34,034 nucleotides of DNA from Eubacterium sp. TM05-53 (lineage in GTDB: Bacteria > Bacillota_I > Bacilli_A > Erysipelotrichales > Erysipelotrichaceae), in the NCBI RefSeq assembly GCF_003436425.1, contig NZ_QSPK01000022.1, forward strand, positions 1 through 34,034, in the 5' to 3' direction. Within the stretch, counting starts at the first letter, position 1, and each line of letters begins with the position of its first letter. Positions 16,032-25,237 of this stretch are shown here, in pieces. The notes under the pieces were generated by a model that saw only the letters and a list, made by a program, of their open reading frames with translations, was not told the origin of the DNA and did not search any database. The translations under genes and the position numbers were made by a program.

Positions 16032-17993
16032 ATGAAAAAGAAAGAACAAGAACTTCTAAACTATTTATCAGAATTCAACAAACCTGTTCGAAGTGCAGAA
16101 ATTGCGAATGCATTAGATATTTCTGTACGTTCTGTTAAAAACTATGTTCACAATATAAACTCACTATATGGTAAAAACATCATTCTTTCATCTAGAAATG
16201 GATATGAATTAAATCTACAAAACAATTACTCTTTAGTTCTAACCAATAGTAGTGAACAGATTCCTCAAACTCTTGAAGAACGTTCTTTTTTTATCATTAA
16301 ACAACTTGTTTTAAATCATAGTGCACATATTGAAATCTTTGATTTATGCGATAGCCTTTGCGTAAGCTATTCAACTATTAAATCTATTATTTCAAAAATG
16401 AATAAAACATATTCTTCTTATAACCTTGAATTTTATTGTGAACATGATTGTGTTCGTATCAAAGGTGATGAAATCAATAAAAGAAAATTATTATCCTATG
16501 TTATTAATGAAGAATCCAAATCAAGCATTATGAATGTGAATGTATTAAAAGATAATTTTGCATCAATTGACGTAGAGAAACTTCAAAATATTATTTTTAC
16601 CACATTCAAAAAATATAATTACTATTTAAATGACTTTTCCACAATGAATCTTCTATTACATCTATTAATCATTGTAGACAGAGAATTAAATGGAAATGAA
16701 TTAAATGATGGACAAAATGAAGTAAGTATTGATAATCAAGTTGAATTAAATTTCTTGAATGAATTTATAGAACAATTAGAAACAACATTTGATATTTCCA
16801 TCAACAAATATGAACGTTTTGAAATATATATGTTATTCAAAACAAATGCTAATTTTTCTATTGAAGAATCATCTAAGAAACTAAAAGAATTAGTTGGTGA
16901 TAGTATTATTGAATTAATCGATAAATATGTTGAAGACATCAACAATATTTATATGGTGGATCTTTCCAGCAAAGCCTTTAAAACACCTTTTACATTACAT
17001 TTAAAGAACTTGTTATTAAGAGCACAATCTGGTAAATACACATCAAATCCAATGGCTGAAATTATTAAAAATAATAGTCCATTAATTTTTGATATCGCAA
17101 TCTATATTTCTTTAGATTTGGCAGAACGCTTTCATATTAAAATCAATGAAGACGAGACTTCTTTTTTAGCTATGCACATAGGCTCTGAAATTGAAAGACA
17201 GGCCGATAACAAGGATAAAGTGCCAGTCGCAATCTTATGTCCAAACTATCATAATATGGCTGATCAAATCATGAATAGTTTGATGTTAAATTTTGGAAAT
17301 CAATTGAATATAGTTGGTTCGATTCACAACGAGAATGATTATCACACCTTAAACAATCCAGTTTCTATACTATTCACTACAATTCCTGTAACCAATACAA
17401 TTATTAACACAAATACAAATGAACCATTAGATGTTGTTTCAATATCTCCTTTAAATTTAAACAGCCAATTCTCTATAATTCAAAATGCTATTTTACAATC
17501 ACAAGAAAAATACAGAGACAGAAAATTGAAAGTTAAATTTAATGATTTTTTTGAATCTGATTTATTTGTAGTAGACTCAAAACTCAAAAATAAAAAACAA
17601 GTTTTAGCAAAACTATGCGATTGTTTACTTGTACAAAACTATGTAGATACAAGCTTTGAAGAAAGTGTATATAAAAGAGAAAATGCAGCCGGAACTGCTT
17701 TTGGGAATGTGGCCATACCTCATTCCATTGAAATGAATGCCATCAAAACAAGTATTGCGGTAGCTGTTTCAAAAGAAGGATTTCAATGGGATTCTAACAT
17801 TGTCCATGTCGTATTATTATTAGCCATAAACAAAGCCGATAGAAGATCATTCCGCGCTTTATATGAATCACTCATTTCTTTATTCAGTGAAGATAAGGTA
17901 ATTCAAGAAATAAGAAATTGTACTTCTTTTGATGAATTTAAATCGATTATATACACTGCATTAGGAGAAAAAGAAAATGACTATGAATCATAA
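16032..17993 (+). CDS. PRD-containing PTS-controlled transcriptional activator (LicR/MtlR type)
   Basis: A 653-residue regulator. Domains in order: winged HTH (about 1-60, with EIANALDISVRSVKNYV), a second HTH-like region (about 85-150), two PRDs (about 170-390), a IIB-like domain starting with VPVAILCPNYH near 405, and a C-terminal IIA domain with the AIPHS histidine near 565. PRD histidines and the IIA/IIB domains let HPr and the cognate EII proteins set its activity by phosphorylation. The ATG at 16032 follows AGAGAGG; the upstream frame start at 15999 precedes that site. It is divergent from the PTS operon it probably activates and overlaps the next gene by 17 nt. Confidence 0.92.
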   Translation: MKKKEQELLNYLSEFNKPVRSAEIANALDISVRSVKNYVHNINSLYGKNIILSSRNGYELNLQNNYSLVLTNSSEQIPQTLEERSFFIIKQLVLNHSAHIEIFDLCDSLCVSYSTIKSIISKMNKTYSSYNLEFYCEHDCVRIKGDEINKRKLLSYVINEESKSSIMNVNVLKDNFASIDVEKLQNIIFTTFKKYNYYLNDFSTMNLLLHLLIIVDRELNGNELNDGQNEVSIDNQVELNFLNEFIEQLETTFDISINKYERFEIYMLFKTNANFSIEESSKKLKELVGDSIIELIDKYVEDINNIYMVDLSSKAFKTPFTLHLKNLLLRAQSGKYTSNPMAEIIKNNSPLIFDIAIYISLDLAERFHIKINEDETSFLAMHIGSEIERQADNKDKVPVAILCPNYHNMADQIMNSLMLNFGNQLNIVGSIHNENDYHTLNNPVSILFTTIPVTNTIINTNTNEPLDVVSISPLNLNSQFSIIQNAILQSQEKYRDRKLKVKFNDFFESDLFVVDSKLKNKKQVLAKLCDCLLVQNYVDTSFEESVYKRENAAGTAFGNVAIPHSIEMNAIKTSIAVAVSKEGFQWDSNIVHVVLLLAINKADRRSFRALYESLISLFSEDKVIQEIRNCTSFDEFKSIIYTALGEKENDYES

Positions 17994-18822
17994 ATTAATC
18001 TTCATAGACATTGATGGAACACTATTTAATCACAAAAAGGATGATATTCCAGAAAGTGCAAAAGAAGCTATTCTAAATGCAAAATCAAAAGGGCATAAAA
18101 TATTTTTAAGTACAGGTAGGCCCTATGCCGATATTGATAAAGAAATACTTGACCTCCCTTTAGATGGTATGATTGTTTCTTGTGGAGCCGTGGTTTACGT
18201 TGAAAACAAACCCATTTATTGCAAGACCTATCCACAAAAAGAATTAATCAACTTAATTCAATTCATGTCAAACAACAATATAGGATTTTCACTAGATGGA
18301 ATTCATAAGAATTATCTTAGTGAAGAAGCATTTATTTGTTTATCTGGTCTTATGTTTAAAAACAACGAAGATTCTGAATTAAGCCGTGCAATGATGGCTA
18401 AAAACAATTGTTTTCCATTTGAAGAAATGAAAGAAGAAGATTTAAAAGAAGTGGTTAAAATATCCATCTTCACTAAAAACAAGGAGTCGTGTGAAAAGCT
18501 GTTCCAAAAAATTCCAGACTCACTAACTGGTTTTATGTATAAAAACTACCATTTAGATTTATACAATGGTGAAATATCCATAAAAGGCATCACAAAAGCT
18601 ACTGGTCTAAAACAAATCACAAACTATTTAAATAAAGCAATTGAAGCCACAGTTGCAATTGGAGATAGTCTCAATGATTTAGACATCTTACAAGCTGCAG
18701 GATTTAGTATATGCATGGGAAATGGTGCCGATGAATGTAAAAAAGTAGCTGACTTCACCACAAAAGATATATCAGATGATGGATTAGCCTATGCACTTAA
18801 ACATTTCAACCTAGCTGATTAG
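17977..18822 (+). CDS. Cof-type HAD-IIB sugar phosphatase
   Basis: A 281-residue HAD-IIB phosphatase. FIDIDGTLF gives the nucleophile Asp pair, STGRPYADI is motif II, a C2b cap occupies the middle, and GDSLNDLDIL is motif IV. Relatives dephosphorylate sugar phosphates, FMN or PLP. Co-transcription with the PRD regulator (17-nt overlap) suggests removal of excess sugar phosphate from the PTS pathway. AGGAG lies nine bases before the first ATG; an ATG two codons later is an alternative start. Confidence 0.92.
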   Translation: MTMNHKLIFIDIDGTLFNHKKDDIPESAKEAILNAKSKGHKIFLSTGRPYADIDKEILDLPLDGMIVSCGAVVYVENKPIYCKTYPQKELINLIQFMSNNNIGFSLDGIHKNYLSEEAFICLSGLMFKNNEDSELSRAMMAKNNCFPFEEMKEEDLKEVVKISIFTKNKESCEKLFQKIPDSLTGFMYKNYHLDLYNGEISIKGITKATGLKQITNYLNKAIEATVAIGDSLNDLDILQAAGFSICMGNGADECKKVADFTTKDISDDGLAYALKHFNLAD

Positions 18823-18843
18823 CTACGCAAGCCCATATAAAAC

Positions 18844-18877
18844 AAAAGACTTCAAATCACACGATCTGAAGTCTTTT
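18844..18877. terminator. Terminator after the HAD-IIB gene
   Basis: Perfect 11-bp stem AAAAGACTTCA (18844-18854) / TGAAGTCTTTT (18867-18877), 22 nt after the stop. The T tract is within the 3' arm, so it can work in both directions. Confidence 0.7.
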
Positions 18878-18917
18878 CTAATACATCTTCACTACGAAAT
18901 AGCATTATTCTTTATAC

Positions 18918-18972
18918 TTTTATTAAAATAGTTTTTATTAAAATCAATTTTAATAAAATTCATTTTAATAAA
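18918..18972. repeat. AT-only double inverted repeat
   Basis: TTTTATTAAAAT occurs at 18918-18929 and 18933-18944, and its inverse ATTTTAATAAAA at 18947-18958 and (one base shorter) 18962-18972. The four units could fold into one long hairpin with a 3x3 internal loop. It lies in the 178-bp convergent gap between the HAD-IIB and sigma genes and may help end both transcripts. A GC-containing stem GGCAA/TTGCC follows at 18974-18992. Confidence 0.6.
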
Positions 18973-19000
18973 CGGCAACCAAACCGATTGCCCATGACTA

Positions 19001-19501
19001 TTACTTCTTTTCCAATACATCCTTTACTTTTTGTTTACCACTCTTTAATAATCGAGCCACTCCCTCTTCACTCATCTTTAGACGATTTGCGATATCCTTC
19101 TCTTTTAGTTTCCCAAGACAATGCATGATTGTCACTGTCTTTTGATTTTCTGGCATCTCATTTAAACAATCATCCACATCGGATTGTCGATATTTAGGCA
19201 AACCATGTAAAGCTGTGGTCACACCCGTATGTTCTTTTACCTGCATATACTCACGTAATTGTTTATTCAACAAGACTGTGATCCACTTCAAAAAATTCTT
19301 ATCATCACTCAATTTATCCATATTCATAAATGCGTATGTATATGTTGCCTGTAAAATGTCATTGATTTCTTTTTCTTCTAAACCAATATAACGCTTATAA
19401 ATCGTTTGTATCAAATGATCTCGAGTCAATGAAACAAGTTCTTTCTTCGCATCCGCATCCTTATTTCTTACACCCATTATTATCTTTTTGTCTATATTCA
19501 T
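19001..19501 (-). CDS. Sigma-70-family RNA polymerase sigma factor, ECF-like
   Basis: A 166-residue small sigma factor. Region 2 covers about 15-90 (the core-binding helix is weakly conserved), and region 4 covers about 110-166 with LKEKDIANRLKMSEEGVARLLKSGKQKV as helix-turn-helix. There is no region 1 or 3. AAAGGA lies eight bases before the ATG, and a strong promoter is upstream. No anti-sigma gene adjoins it. Regulon unknown. ECF-like assignment rests on size and the region 2/4 layout. Confidence 0.82.
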   Translation of the reverse strand: MNIDKKIIMGVRNKDADAKKELVSLTRDHLIQTIYKRYIGLEEKEINDILQATYTYAFMNMDKLSDDKNFLKWITVLLNKQLREYMQVKEHTGVTTALHGLPKYRQSDVDDCLNEMPENQKTVTIMHCLGKLKEKDIANRLKMSEEGVARLLKSGKQKVKDVLEKK

Positions 19502-19530
19502 ATGGTTAATCCTTTATATATGTTATTTTT

Positions 19531-19559
19531 AGTATACAACACATCATTTGATAAATCAA
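19531..19559 (-). promoter_or_regulatory. Promoter of the sigma factor gene
   Basis: Minus-strand TTGATT (19559-19554), 17-bp spacer, TATACT (19536-19531). Its -35 directly continues the T tract of the vanY terminator. Confidence 0.78.
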
Positions 19560-19582
19560 AAAAGGCAATCCAACGATTGCCT
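19557..19582 (-). terminator. Terminator of the long SDMH/molybdenum operon
   Basis: Minus-strand stem AGGCAATC/GATTGCCT (19582-19575 with 19570-19563) with a 4-nt loop followed by TTTTTT. The stem overlaps the carboxypeptidase stop codon. Confidence 0.9.
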
Positions 19583-20372
19583 AAGCTCCATAATATTCAT
19601 CTAACGCTAAATTATTTTTATACAAATACGTTGCCAAATCTACACCCACATAACGCAAGTGCCAGCTTTCTGGAGCAATTTTTGTTTTGTCTTCCTTATC
19701 ATCAGGATAACGCAAAATAAAGCCATACGTATGCATATTTTCTAACAACCAATTATAGTGCGAATTATATCGAACGGCATCTAAATCACTACAATCATTG
19801 TCCATACGAATATCAACTGCTAAACCAGACTGATGTTCACTAAACCCTGGTCTTGTCCAATAACGATCCGCATATTCTTCGCCGTAGCTTGCAGCTCCAT
19901 TATTAAATAAATCTGTTTGGTATGCATAAGAACGATAAGCTGAACAAGCATTCAAAATAAATCCCTCGTTTGATGCCGCCTCAATCAACTTTTCAAATGC
20001 CTCTGCCGCTTCTTTTCGCATGCGCACATTCTCATTTTCACCACTCGAAGGTACCTGAACTAAATCACTTGGTTCATAATCTTCTGGTAATCCTGAATAC
20101 TTATTCACAAGTATATAAATGGAATCCAAATCTGAAACTGTTACCGTATTCTCATATGGATCACCACTTTGATCTATTTTTTTCACCTTTGGTAAATTTG
20201 TTTGTTTCTTCTTATTCTCTTTTTTTGTTTCTGTTGTCTGCTCTTGTTTAGGTTCACTTACCTGTTTATCACTAACTTTTTTTGCAATCATCGAAATCAA
20301 CAACACAATAATCAAAAGTAATACAAAAATCACAAAAACCGCTGACTTTCTTACTCGTCTTCTCTTCTTCAA
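19581..20372 (-). CDS. D-alanyl-D-alanine carboxypeptidase, VanY/M15B type
   Basis: A 263-residue membrane-anchored peptidase. One N-terminal membrane helix (about 9-28) follows a basic stretch, then a Lys/Glu/Gln-rich linker to about 65, then the M15B domain. Zinc ligands and catalytic residues are visible: SEHQSGLAVDI (H180, D187) and ESWH (E235, H238). It trims D-Ala from peptidoglycan stem peptides outside the cell. The start is probably the TTG at 20372, eight bases after AGGAGG; the TTG at 20378 is only two bases from that site. It lies just behind the YqeC-XdhC gene and shares its transcript, without an obvious functional link. Confidence 0.9.
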   Translation of the reverse strand: MKKRRRVRKSAVFVIFVLLLIIVLLISMIAKKVSDKQVSEPKQEQTTETKKENKKKQTNLPKVKKIDQSGDPYENTVTVSDLDSIYILVNKYSGLPEDYEPSDLVQVPSSGENENVRMRKEAAEAFEKLIEAASNEGFILNACSAYRSYAYQTDLFNNGAASYGEEYADRYWTRPGFSEHQSGLAVDIRMDNDCSDLDAVRYNSHYNWLLENMHTYGFILRYPDDKEDKTKIAPESWHLRYVGVDLATYLYKNNLALDEYYGA

Positions 20373-20386
20373 ATCCAATCCCTCCT

Positions 20387-21754
20387 CTATACAGGTATAA
20401 ACAAGACTTTATTATATCCACCACAAATCATGCCTAATGTAGCACTTTCTGCATTGGATAAATCATACTCCTTAATCATGACTTCTTTACATTCTTTGGC
20501 ATCTAGAATAGCCTGGTACTCTACTTTTCCTCCACCAATCGTATCAATAACTCCATTTTCATGCACTAACATCATACTACCCACACCTCTTGGTGCTGAA
20601 CCCTTTTTATCAATGATAATACATAAAGTCCCATGAACATTGGATTCTAGTAATTCTTTAGAAACACTTGAACTAAACTTTGCGTTTTTTATTTCAATAA
20701 GTTCAGCTAAAATACTAATCGATATCTCAGCAGGTGTCTGTGCCTTAATATCTAATCCGATTGGAGCATGCACATTGGATACTTCTTCCTTAGAATATCC
20801 TTCTTCAATCAACGCATCAAATGTCTTCTTTACTTTTCCTTTACTTCCAATCATACCCAAATATAAATGAGGCTTATGAATTGTCTTTTCTAGACAAAGA
20901 CGATCATCTTTATGGCCTCTTGTCACAATTACATAACAAGTATTTTCTTCATCCGGTAATACGGAATCCATTTGATCATAATCCATACAATGAATTTCAT
21001 CGGCCGTAGGAAAATGTTCTACATTCGCAAATTCTTTACGATTGTCAATCACAATCGTATACAACTCTAATATATTAGCCATTTTAGCTAAGTATTGACT
21101 GACATGTCCACAACCTAAAATCACAAGCTTAGGCTGCATATTAAACCATTCTTTTTGAAGGATATCTACATCTATATTTTCTTCTAATAAAGACTTTAAA
21201 CATCGCGTATACAAATCCATATCCCCATTCACATGAATCTTTACAGGCTTATCTAGTTTCTTTAAATAAACACGAATTAAATCCTGTATGATTCTAGGTG
21301 TTACAAGTTCATTTGGATCTAAATTTGTAAGCTCATAACGATGTACCACTTCTTTTACTGGCTTATTTAATCCATTTAAATTTGAAATCAACACAACCTC
21401 ATCTGAATCCGGATCAATAACAGGTTCATTGACATTAGGAAACTTCAAAGGCAAATGCTTAGAACCATCTGCCTCAATCAGTATCACATCCACCACTAGT
21501 TTTAATCGATTTAACAAATCTTCATCTAACGCTCCAATTTTAAATTCATCACAACGATTTCCCACATGACAATATCCATATATTTCAATTCTATGCATAA
21601 TTTCATCATAACTAGGATCTACCAATGTACCTTCTTCAATCAACATATGCGTAGTTGTACACATTAAAACGGATTTATTCAAAGAAACATATTTATCTTT
21701 TAACTCGTGGATATACGTTGTCTTTCCACCCGAACCAATTACACTAATAATCAT
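20387..21754 (-). CDS. YqeC-XdhC fusion, XdhC half apparently permuted
   Basis: A 455-residue fusion. Residues 1-205 are YqeC-like (SDMH system), with the P-loop GSGGKTT at 7-13 and EADGSK near 95. Residues 210-360 match the Rossmann half of XdhC: ILGCGHVSQ (214), YLGMIGS (298), HAPIGLDI (330). Residues 370-455 match the half that normally comes first in XdhC: GSAPRGVGSMML (385), IGGGKVEY (406), GMICGG (441). So the XdhC halves are in reverse order. XdhC proteins bind and deliver sulfurated or selenated Mo cofactor to hydroxylases. The ATG at 21754 follows AGGAG by seven bases and overlaps the upstream gene by 11 nt; an earlier non-ATG start is rejected. Confidence 0.87.
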   Translation of the reverse strand: MIISVIGSGGKTTYIHELKDKYVSLNKSVLMCTTTHMLIEEGTLVDPSYDEIMHRIEIYGYCHVGNRCDEFKIGALDEDLLNRLKLVVDVILIEADGSKHLPLKFPNVNEPVIDPDSDEVVLISNLNGLNKPVKEVVHRYELTNLDPNELVTPRIIQDLIRVYLKKLDKPVKIHVNGDMDLYTRCLKSLLEENIDVDILQKEWFNMQPKLVILGCGHVSQYLAKMANILELYTIVIDNRKEFANVEHFPTADEIHCMDYDQMDSVLPDEENTCYVIVTRGHKDDRLCLEKTIHKPHLYLGMIGSKGKVKKTFDALIEEGYSKEEVSNVHAPIGLDIKAQTPAEISISILAELIEIKNAKFSSSVSKELLESNVHGTLCIIIDKKGSAPRGVGSMMLVHENGVIDTIGGGKVEYQAILDAKECKEVMIKEYDLSNAESATLGMICGGYNKVLFIPV

Positions 21755-22835
21755 TTGAAATCTCCTGAATTGCACGTATCACACAATCAATATCTTCTAT
21801 TGTATTTTGAAACGATACAGATAAACGCACAATTCCCTGTTCTTCTGTTTTTAAATGTTTATGCATTAATGGAGCACAATGCGCTCCACAACGCGTCACA
21901 ATACCATATTTATAATTCAATAAATCGCTCACATAAGCACTATCTTTGCCTGGTATATTCAAAGCCACAATAGGTGTAGAATTTTCTAAAGATGAATAAA
22001 ATTCTACATACCCCATTAAGCCTTTATAGAGTTTTTCCAACAAGAAGTGTTCCTTTTCCATAATCTCTACTTGATTTTCTGAAACATACTTTACCCCTGT
22101 ATTTAAAGCCGCAATTCCTACAAGATTCTGTGTTCCCGCCTCTAAATGTTCTGGATACGCCTCTGGCATTTGTGGATTAAAAGAATCTATGCCCGTTCCA
22201 CCAGAAATCAATGGTTTTACTTCAATGCCTTTTACACAAAATCCACCAATACCACCAATGCCTAATAAACCTTTATGGCCACTAAAACATAAAGCATCTA
22301 TATTTTCCATAGATACTGGAATATGCCCTGCACTTTGAGCCGCATCCACCATAAATAGAATGCCACATTCTTTACAATACTTTCCAATTAAATCCACATC
22401 AAAAATTTCACCTGTTACATTCGAACTGTGTGTCATAACAACCATTCGAGTATTCTTTTGAATATGGTTTTTAATATCCTCTAAATAAGGTGAACAAATC
22501 GTTAAAGATATAACGCCTTTTTCTTCTAGTTCATATAAAGGACGAAGCACACTATTGTGCTCCGCATACGTAGTGATCACATGATCATTTTCTTTTAAGA
22601 TTCCTTTGATACAAGTATTTAAACTTTCTGTATTTCCACCATTTAAAATGACACGATGAAAATCAGACAATCCAAAAAACTGTGCAATATTTCTTCTCGC
22701 CTCAAAAATCAAACGAGAAGAATCCATATTCGAACTGCGATTCGCATTGCCTGCCACCTCTAATGCATCCATAACCGCTTGTTTGACTACATCTAATTTT
22801 GGAAAACTTGTCGCAGCCTGATCAAGATAAACCAT
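21744..22835 (-). CDS. Cysteine desulfurase / selenocysteine lyase-like aminotransferase class V
   Basis: A 363-residue PLP enzyme. YLDQAATSFPK opens the fold, CFSGHKGLLG holds the PLP lysine (K188), and TRCGAHCAP holds the catalytic cysteine (C320) in the RxGxHC pattern of group II desulfurases. It probably mobilises selenium or sulfur as a persulfide/perselenide for SelD and the Mo cofactor; relatives of this type are regular members of SDMH loci. The ATG at 22835 follows GGAGG by nine bases and overlaps yqeB by 14 nt. An upstream start reading through yqeB is rejected. Confidence 0.9.
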   Translation of the reverse strand: MVYLDQAATSFPKLDVVKQAVMDALEVAGNANRSSNMDSSRLIFEARRNIAQFFGLSDFHRVILNGGNTESLNTCIKGILKENDHVITTYAEHNSVLRPLYELEEKGVISLTICSPYLEDIKNHIQKNTRMVVMTHSSNVTGEIFDVDLIGKYCKECGILFMVDAAQSAGHIPVSMENIDALCFSGHKGLLGIGGIGGFCVKGIEVKPLISGGTGIDSFNPQMPEAYPEHLEAGTQNLVGIAALNTGVKYVSENQVEIMEKEHFLLEKLYKGLMGYVEFYSSLENSTPIVALNIPGKDSAYVSDLLNYKYGIVTRCGAHCAPLMHKHLKTEEQGIVRLSVSFQNTIEDIDCVIRAIQEISNDY

Positions 22836-23613
22836 GCAGTATCGCCTCCAAAACACCTCCGGCAATGCAACGTGCCTTGTCAGAAATCGTAAAACAATTC
22901 TGATATTCATCCTCTCTTGGATCGATGTCAGCCATTTTAAATCCAGATGTTACATTGTACCCATCCTGAATCAACCCTCTAAGTAAGCCTGACATACTCG
23001 CATACACTGGTGTCTTATCGATATACGCAATAATTTCTCCCATTTCCACTATATCCGTAATCTTTTTAACATTGTGACAAACACCTGCACAAGGAGAATG
23101 AATCACTCTTTCTTTAGAATATCCCTTAATATTTCCAGGAACACCCGTATTTGGCAAGGCACAACCCTCATAAATCAGTCTTCCTAGATTATGCCCACGC
23201 ATAGTTTCTATAACCACATGCACATCTTTTCCTGCACAAAAACCAGGACCTAAACCAATTGTGATAGGTGCCATATCCATTGTCGTACCCAAATTTTTCT
23301 TGGCAAGAATCGCATCCACCAAGGCAATATGTTCTATTTTAGAAATCATTTCCCCATTTGGATCTACCATCATTGCGACTTGATTTTTAGCCATCACCGC
23401 TTTAGCTTCTTCTATCGTTGAAACTAAAACACACGTCATATCCTCAACCGTAAATTTTCCTTCATACACAGCCTGACAAAAGGCAACATTTCTTCGTATT
23501 GCGCTTGGCTTTTCAACTTCTAGCACCAATACTTGAAATCCACTTTTTACAAGTTTATATATTGTCCCTGTCGCTATGTCTCCTCCACCACGCACAATAA
23601 CACATTTATTCAT
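22822..23613 (-). CDS. yqeB: SDMH maturation protein YqeB (EF2563 family)
   Basis: A 263-residue protein with VIVRGGGDIATG at the N terminus, SAIRRNVAFCQAVYEG near 37, TTMDMAPITIGLGPGF near 110, and RGHNLGRLIYEGCALPNTG near 140. These are features of the YqeB family tied by comparative genomics to selenium-dependent molybdenum hydroxylases and to SelD without SelA/SelB. Exact chemistry is unknown. It lies between yedF (5-nt gap) and the desulfurase-like gene (14-nt overlap). Its ribosome site is weak, so coupling from yedF is likely. Confidence 0.93.
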   Translation of the reverse strand: MNKCVIVRGGGDIATGTIYKLVKSGFQVLVLEVEKPSAIRRNVAFCQAVYEGKFTVEDMTCVLVSTIEEAKAVMAKNQVAMMVDPNGEMISKIEHIALVDAILAKKNLGTTMDMAPITIGLGPGFCAGKDVHVVIETMRGHNLGRLIYEGCALPNTGVPGNIKGYSKERVIHSPCAGVCHNVKKITDIVEMGEIIAYIDKTPVYASMSGLLRGLIQDGYNVTSGFKMADIDPREDEYQNCFTISDKARCIAGGVLEAILHGLS

Positions 23614-23618
23614 AAGCT

Positions 23619-24212
23619 TTATGGCTTGATAATTTTATCAGCCTTCTCCATTCTCTCTACAATATCATACATATTTGTGACTGAACCCACCTGAAGTTCT
23701 TCTTTTAAATGGAAGAAATCCAAACAAGTTCCACAACTAACAATTTCAACTCCATTATCTGCTAAATATTTCAAATCTTCTAGAGTTTCATTCTTTGTCG
23801 TTGTGATTTTTACACCCTCATTATAGAAAATCATTTCATCTGGCAATACATCTTGTTTTGTCAAAGAGAAAATAAATGATTTCATTAAAATCGCACCTAA
23901 ATCCGGATCTGAACCCATCACATTACTTGCGCACACAACAACCATTTTAGGCTTAGCCAAGCTGCAGTCCGCATATGTGTATTCCACTTCAAAATCTGCT
24001 TCTTCATCACCCTTTGAAATTTCAACAATATAATCCTTACCCTCTTTTTTAGAATTTACCATATAATTTTTTACTTTCGCAAACTTCGTTAAGTTTTCAA
24101 CCGCAATTTCATTATCCACAATTGTGGATACTACATTTTCCTCTTTTAAAGCTTCCTTTGTCTTTACGACTGGAAGTGGACACTCCAATCCTCTACAATC
24201 TAAAGTTTTCAT
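23619..24212 (-). CDS. yedF: Selenium metabolism protein YedF
   Basis: A 197-residue two-domain protein. A TusA/SirA-like domain (about 1-70) has the RGLECPLPVVKTKEAL motif, whose Cys carries persulfide or perselenide. A DsrE-like domain (about 85-197) has SCGTCLDFFHL near 160. The YedF family follows selD in many genomes. It probably acts as a selenium or sulfur carrier between the desulfurase-like enzyme and SelD. The start overlaps the selD stop by 4 nt, with AGGTAGGAAG upstream. Confidence 0.93.
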   Translation of the reverse strand: MKTLDCRGLECPLPVVKTKEALKEENVVSTIVDNEIAVENLTKFAKVKNYMVNSKKEGKDYIVEISKGDEEADFEVEYTYADCSLAKPKMVVVCASNVMGSDPDLGAILMKSFIFSLTKQDVLPDEMIFYNEGVKITTTKNETLEDLKYLADNGVEIVSCGTCLDFFHLKEELQVGSVTNMYDIVERMEKADKIIKP

Positions 24213-25237
24213 ATCTTCCTACCTCTTACATATACATTATATTCATTTTTCTCAATGACTTCACCCACAACATACAATTCAAGATTATTTTCCTTGAAAT
24301 CTTTCTCTAGCATTTCTAAATCCGCTTTAGATACACTAGCTAATAAGCCACCACTCGTTTGTGGGTCAAACAAGATTTCTTCTGTAAAGAAATCACAATC
24401 AAAACGAATCTTACCCTCTACACTATTGCGATTGGTCTGGGCAGCCCCGCTTAAATAAAATTCTTCGACATATTTTTGACAGTCATCAAAATATGGAATC
24501 GAATCCTTATAAATCACTGCACTATTTTTTTCGTCTAGCATCTCATTTAAATGCACCAACAAGCCAAAACCCGTTACATCGGTTAGAGCATGCACATCAT
24601 ATTTTTTTAAAACATCACAAGCATACTTGTTTAATGTAGTCATACTTTTAAAGACTCTTTCCTGCATTTCTTTAGAACAATCATCCATACGCAACGCATT
24701 TAAAGTCAAACCAACACCTAAAGGCTTCGTCAAAATCAAGACATCCCCACATTGTGTGCCATTATTTTTCTTTACGTCTTTTGGGTCTACTAAACCCGTC
24801 ACACTCAAACCATATTTAATGGAATCATCACGAATGGAATGCCCTCCAGCTAGTGCACACTCAGCTTCAACCAGCTTAGAATTTCCTCCTTCAATGATCT
24901 TACCCAAAATATTCAAATCCTCATTATCTGGAAAACACACAATATTTAAAGCCGTTTTAGGCGTACCATTCATCGCATAAATATCACTGAGTGCATTTGT
25001 TGCCGCAATCTGACCATACAAATATGGATCTTCTACCATGGGTGGAAAGAAATCCAAAGTAGATACAAAGGCATGATTTTCATCAATTTGATAGACAGCT
25101 GCATCATCTCTTGAATCAAATCCAACTAAGACATTTTCATCTTTAAATGAATCAATTTTTTCTAAAATATGACTCAATTTTTTTGCGCCTAATTTAGCAC
25201 TACATCCACCACTCTTACAATATATTTTTTCGTTCAT
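24209..25237 (-). CDS. selD: Selenide, water dikinase
   Basis: A 342-residue SelD, which makes selenophosphate from selenide and ATP. The active-site loop SGGCSAK has Cys12 (the Cys form, no in-frame TGA) and Lys15. FVSTLDFFPPMVEDP and the GGHSIRDDSIKYG Mg/ATP segments follow, and the C-terminal DPQTSGGLL block is intact. The ATG at 25237 shares one base with the TGA of the DUF3343 gene; the preceding TTG is rejected. Without selA, selB or tRNA-Sec in view it appears to be the orphan-type SelD that serves SDMH maturation. Confidence 0.96.
   Translation of the reverse strand: MNEKIYCKSGGCSAKLGAKKLSHILEKIDSFKDENVLVGFDSRDDAAVYQIDENHAFVSTLDFFPPMVEDPYLYGQIAATNALSDIYAMNGTPKTALNIVCFPDNEDLNILGKIIEGGNSKLVEAECALAGGHSIRDDSIKYGLSVTGLVDPKDVKKNNGTQCGDVLILTKPLGVGLTLNALRMDDCSKEMQERVFKSMTTLNKYACDVLKKYDVHALTDVTGFGLLVHLNEMLDEKNSAVIYKDSIPYFDDCQKYVEEFYLSGAAQTNRNSVEGKIRFDCDFFTEEILFDPQTSGGLLASVSKADLEMLEKDFKENNLELYVVGEVIEKNEYNVYVRGRKI

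Noticed and set aside
24209..25237. SelD as a selenoprotein or as evidence for selenocysteine in this window
   Set aside because: The active-site residue is Cys (TGT), and no in-frame TGA, SECIS, selA, selB or tRNA-Sec was found.
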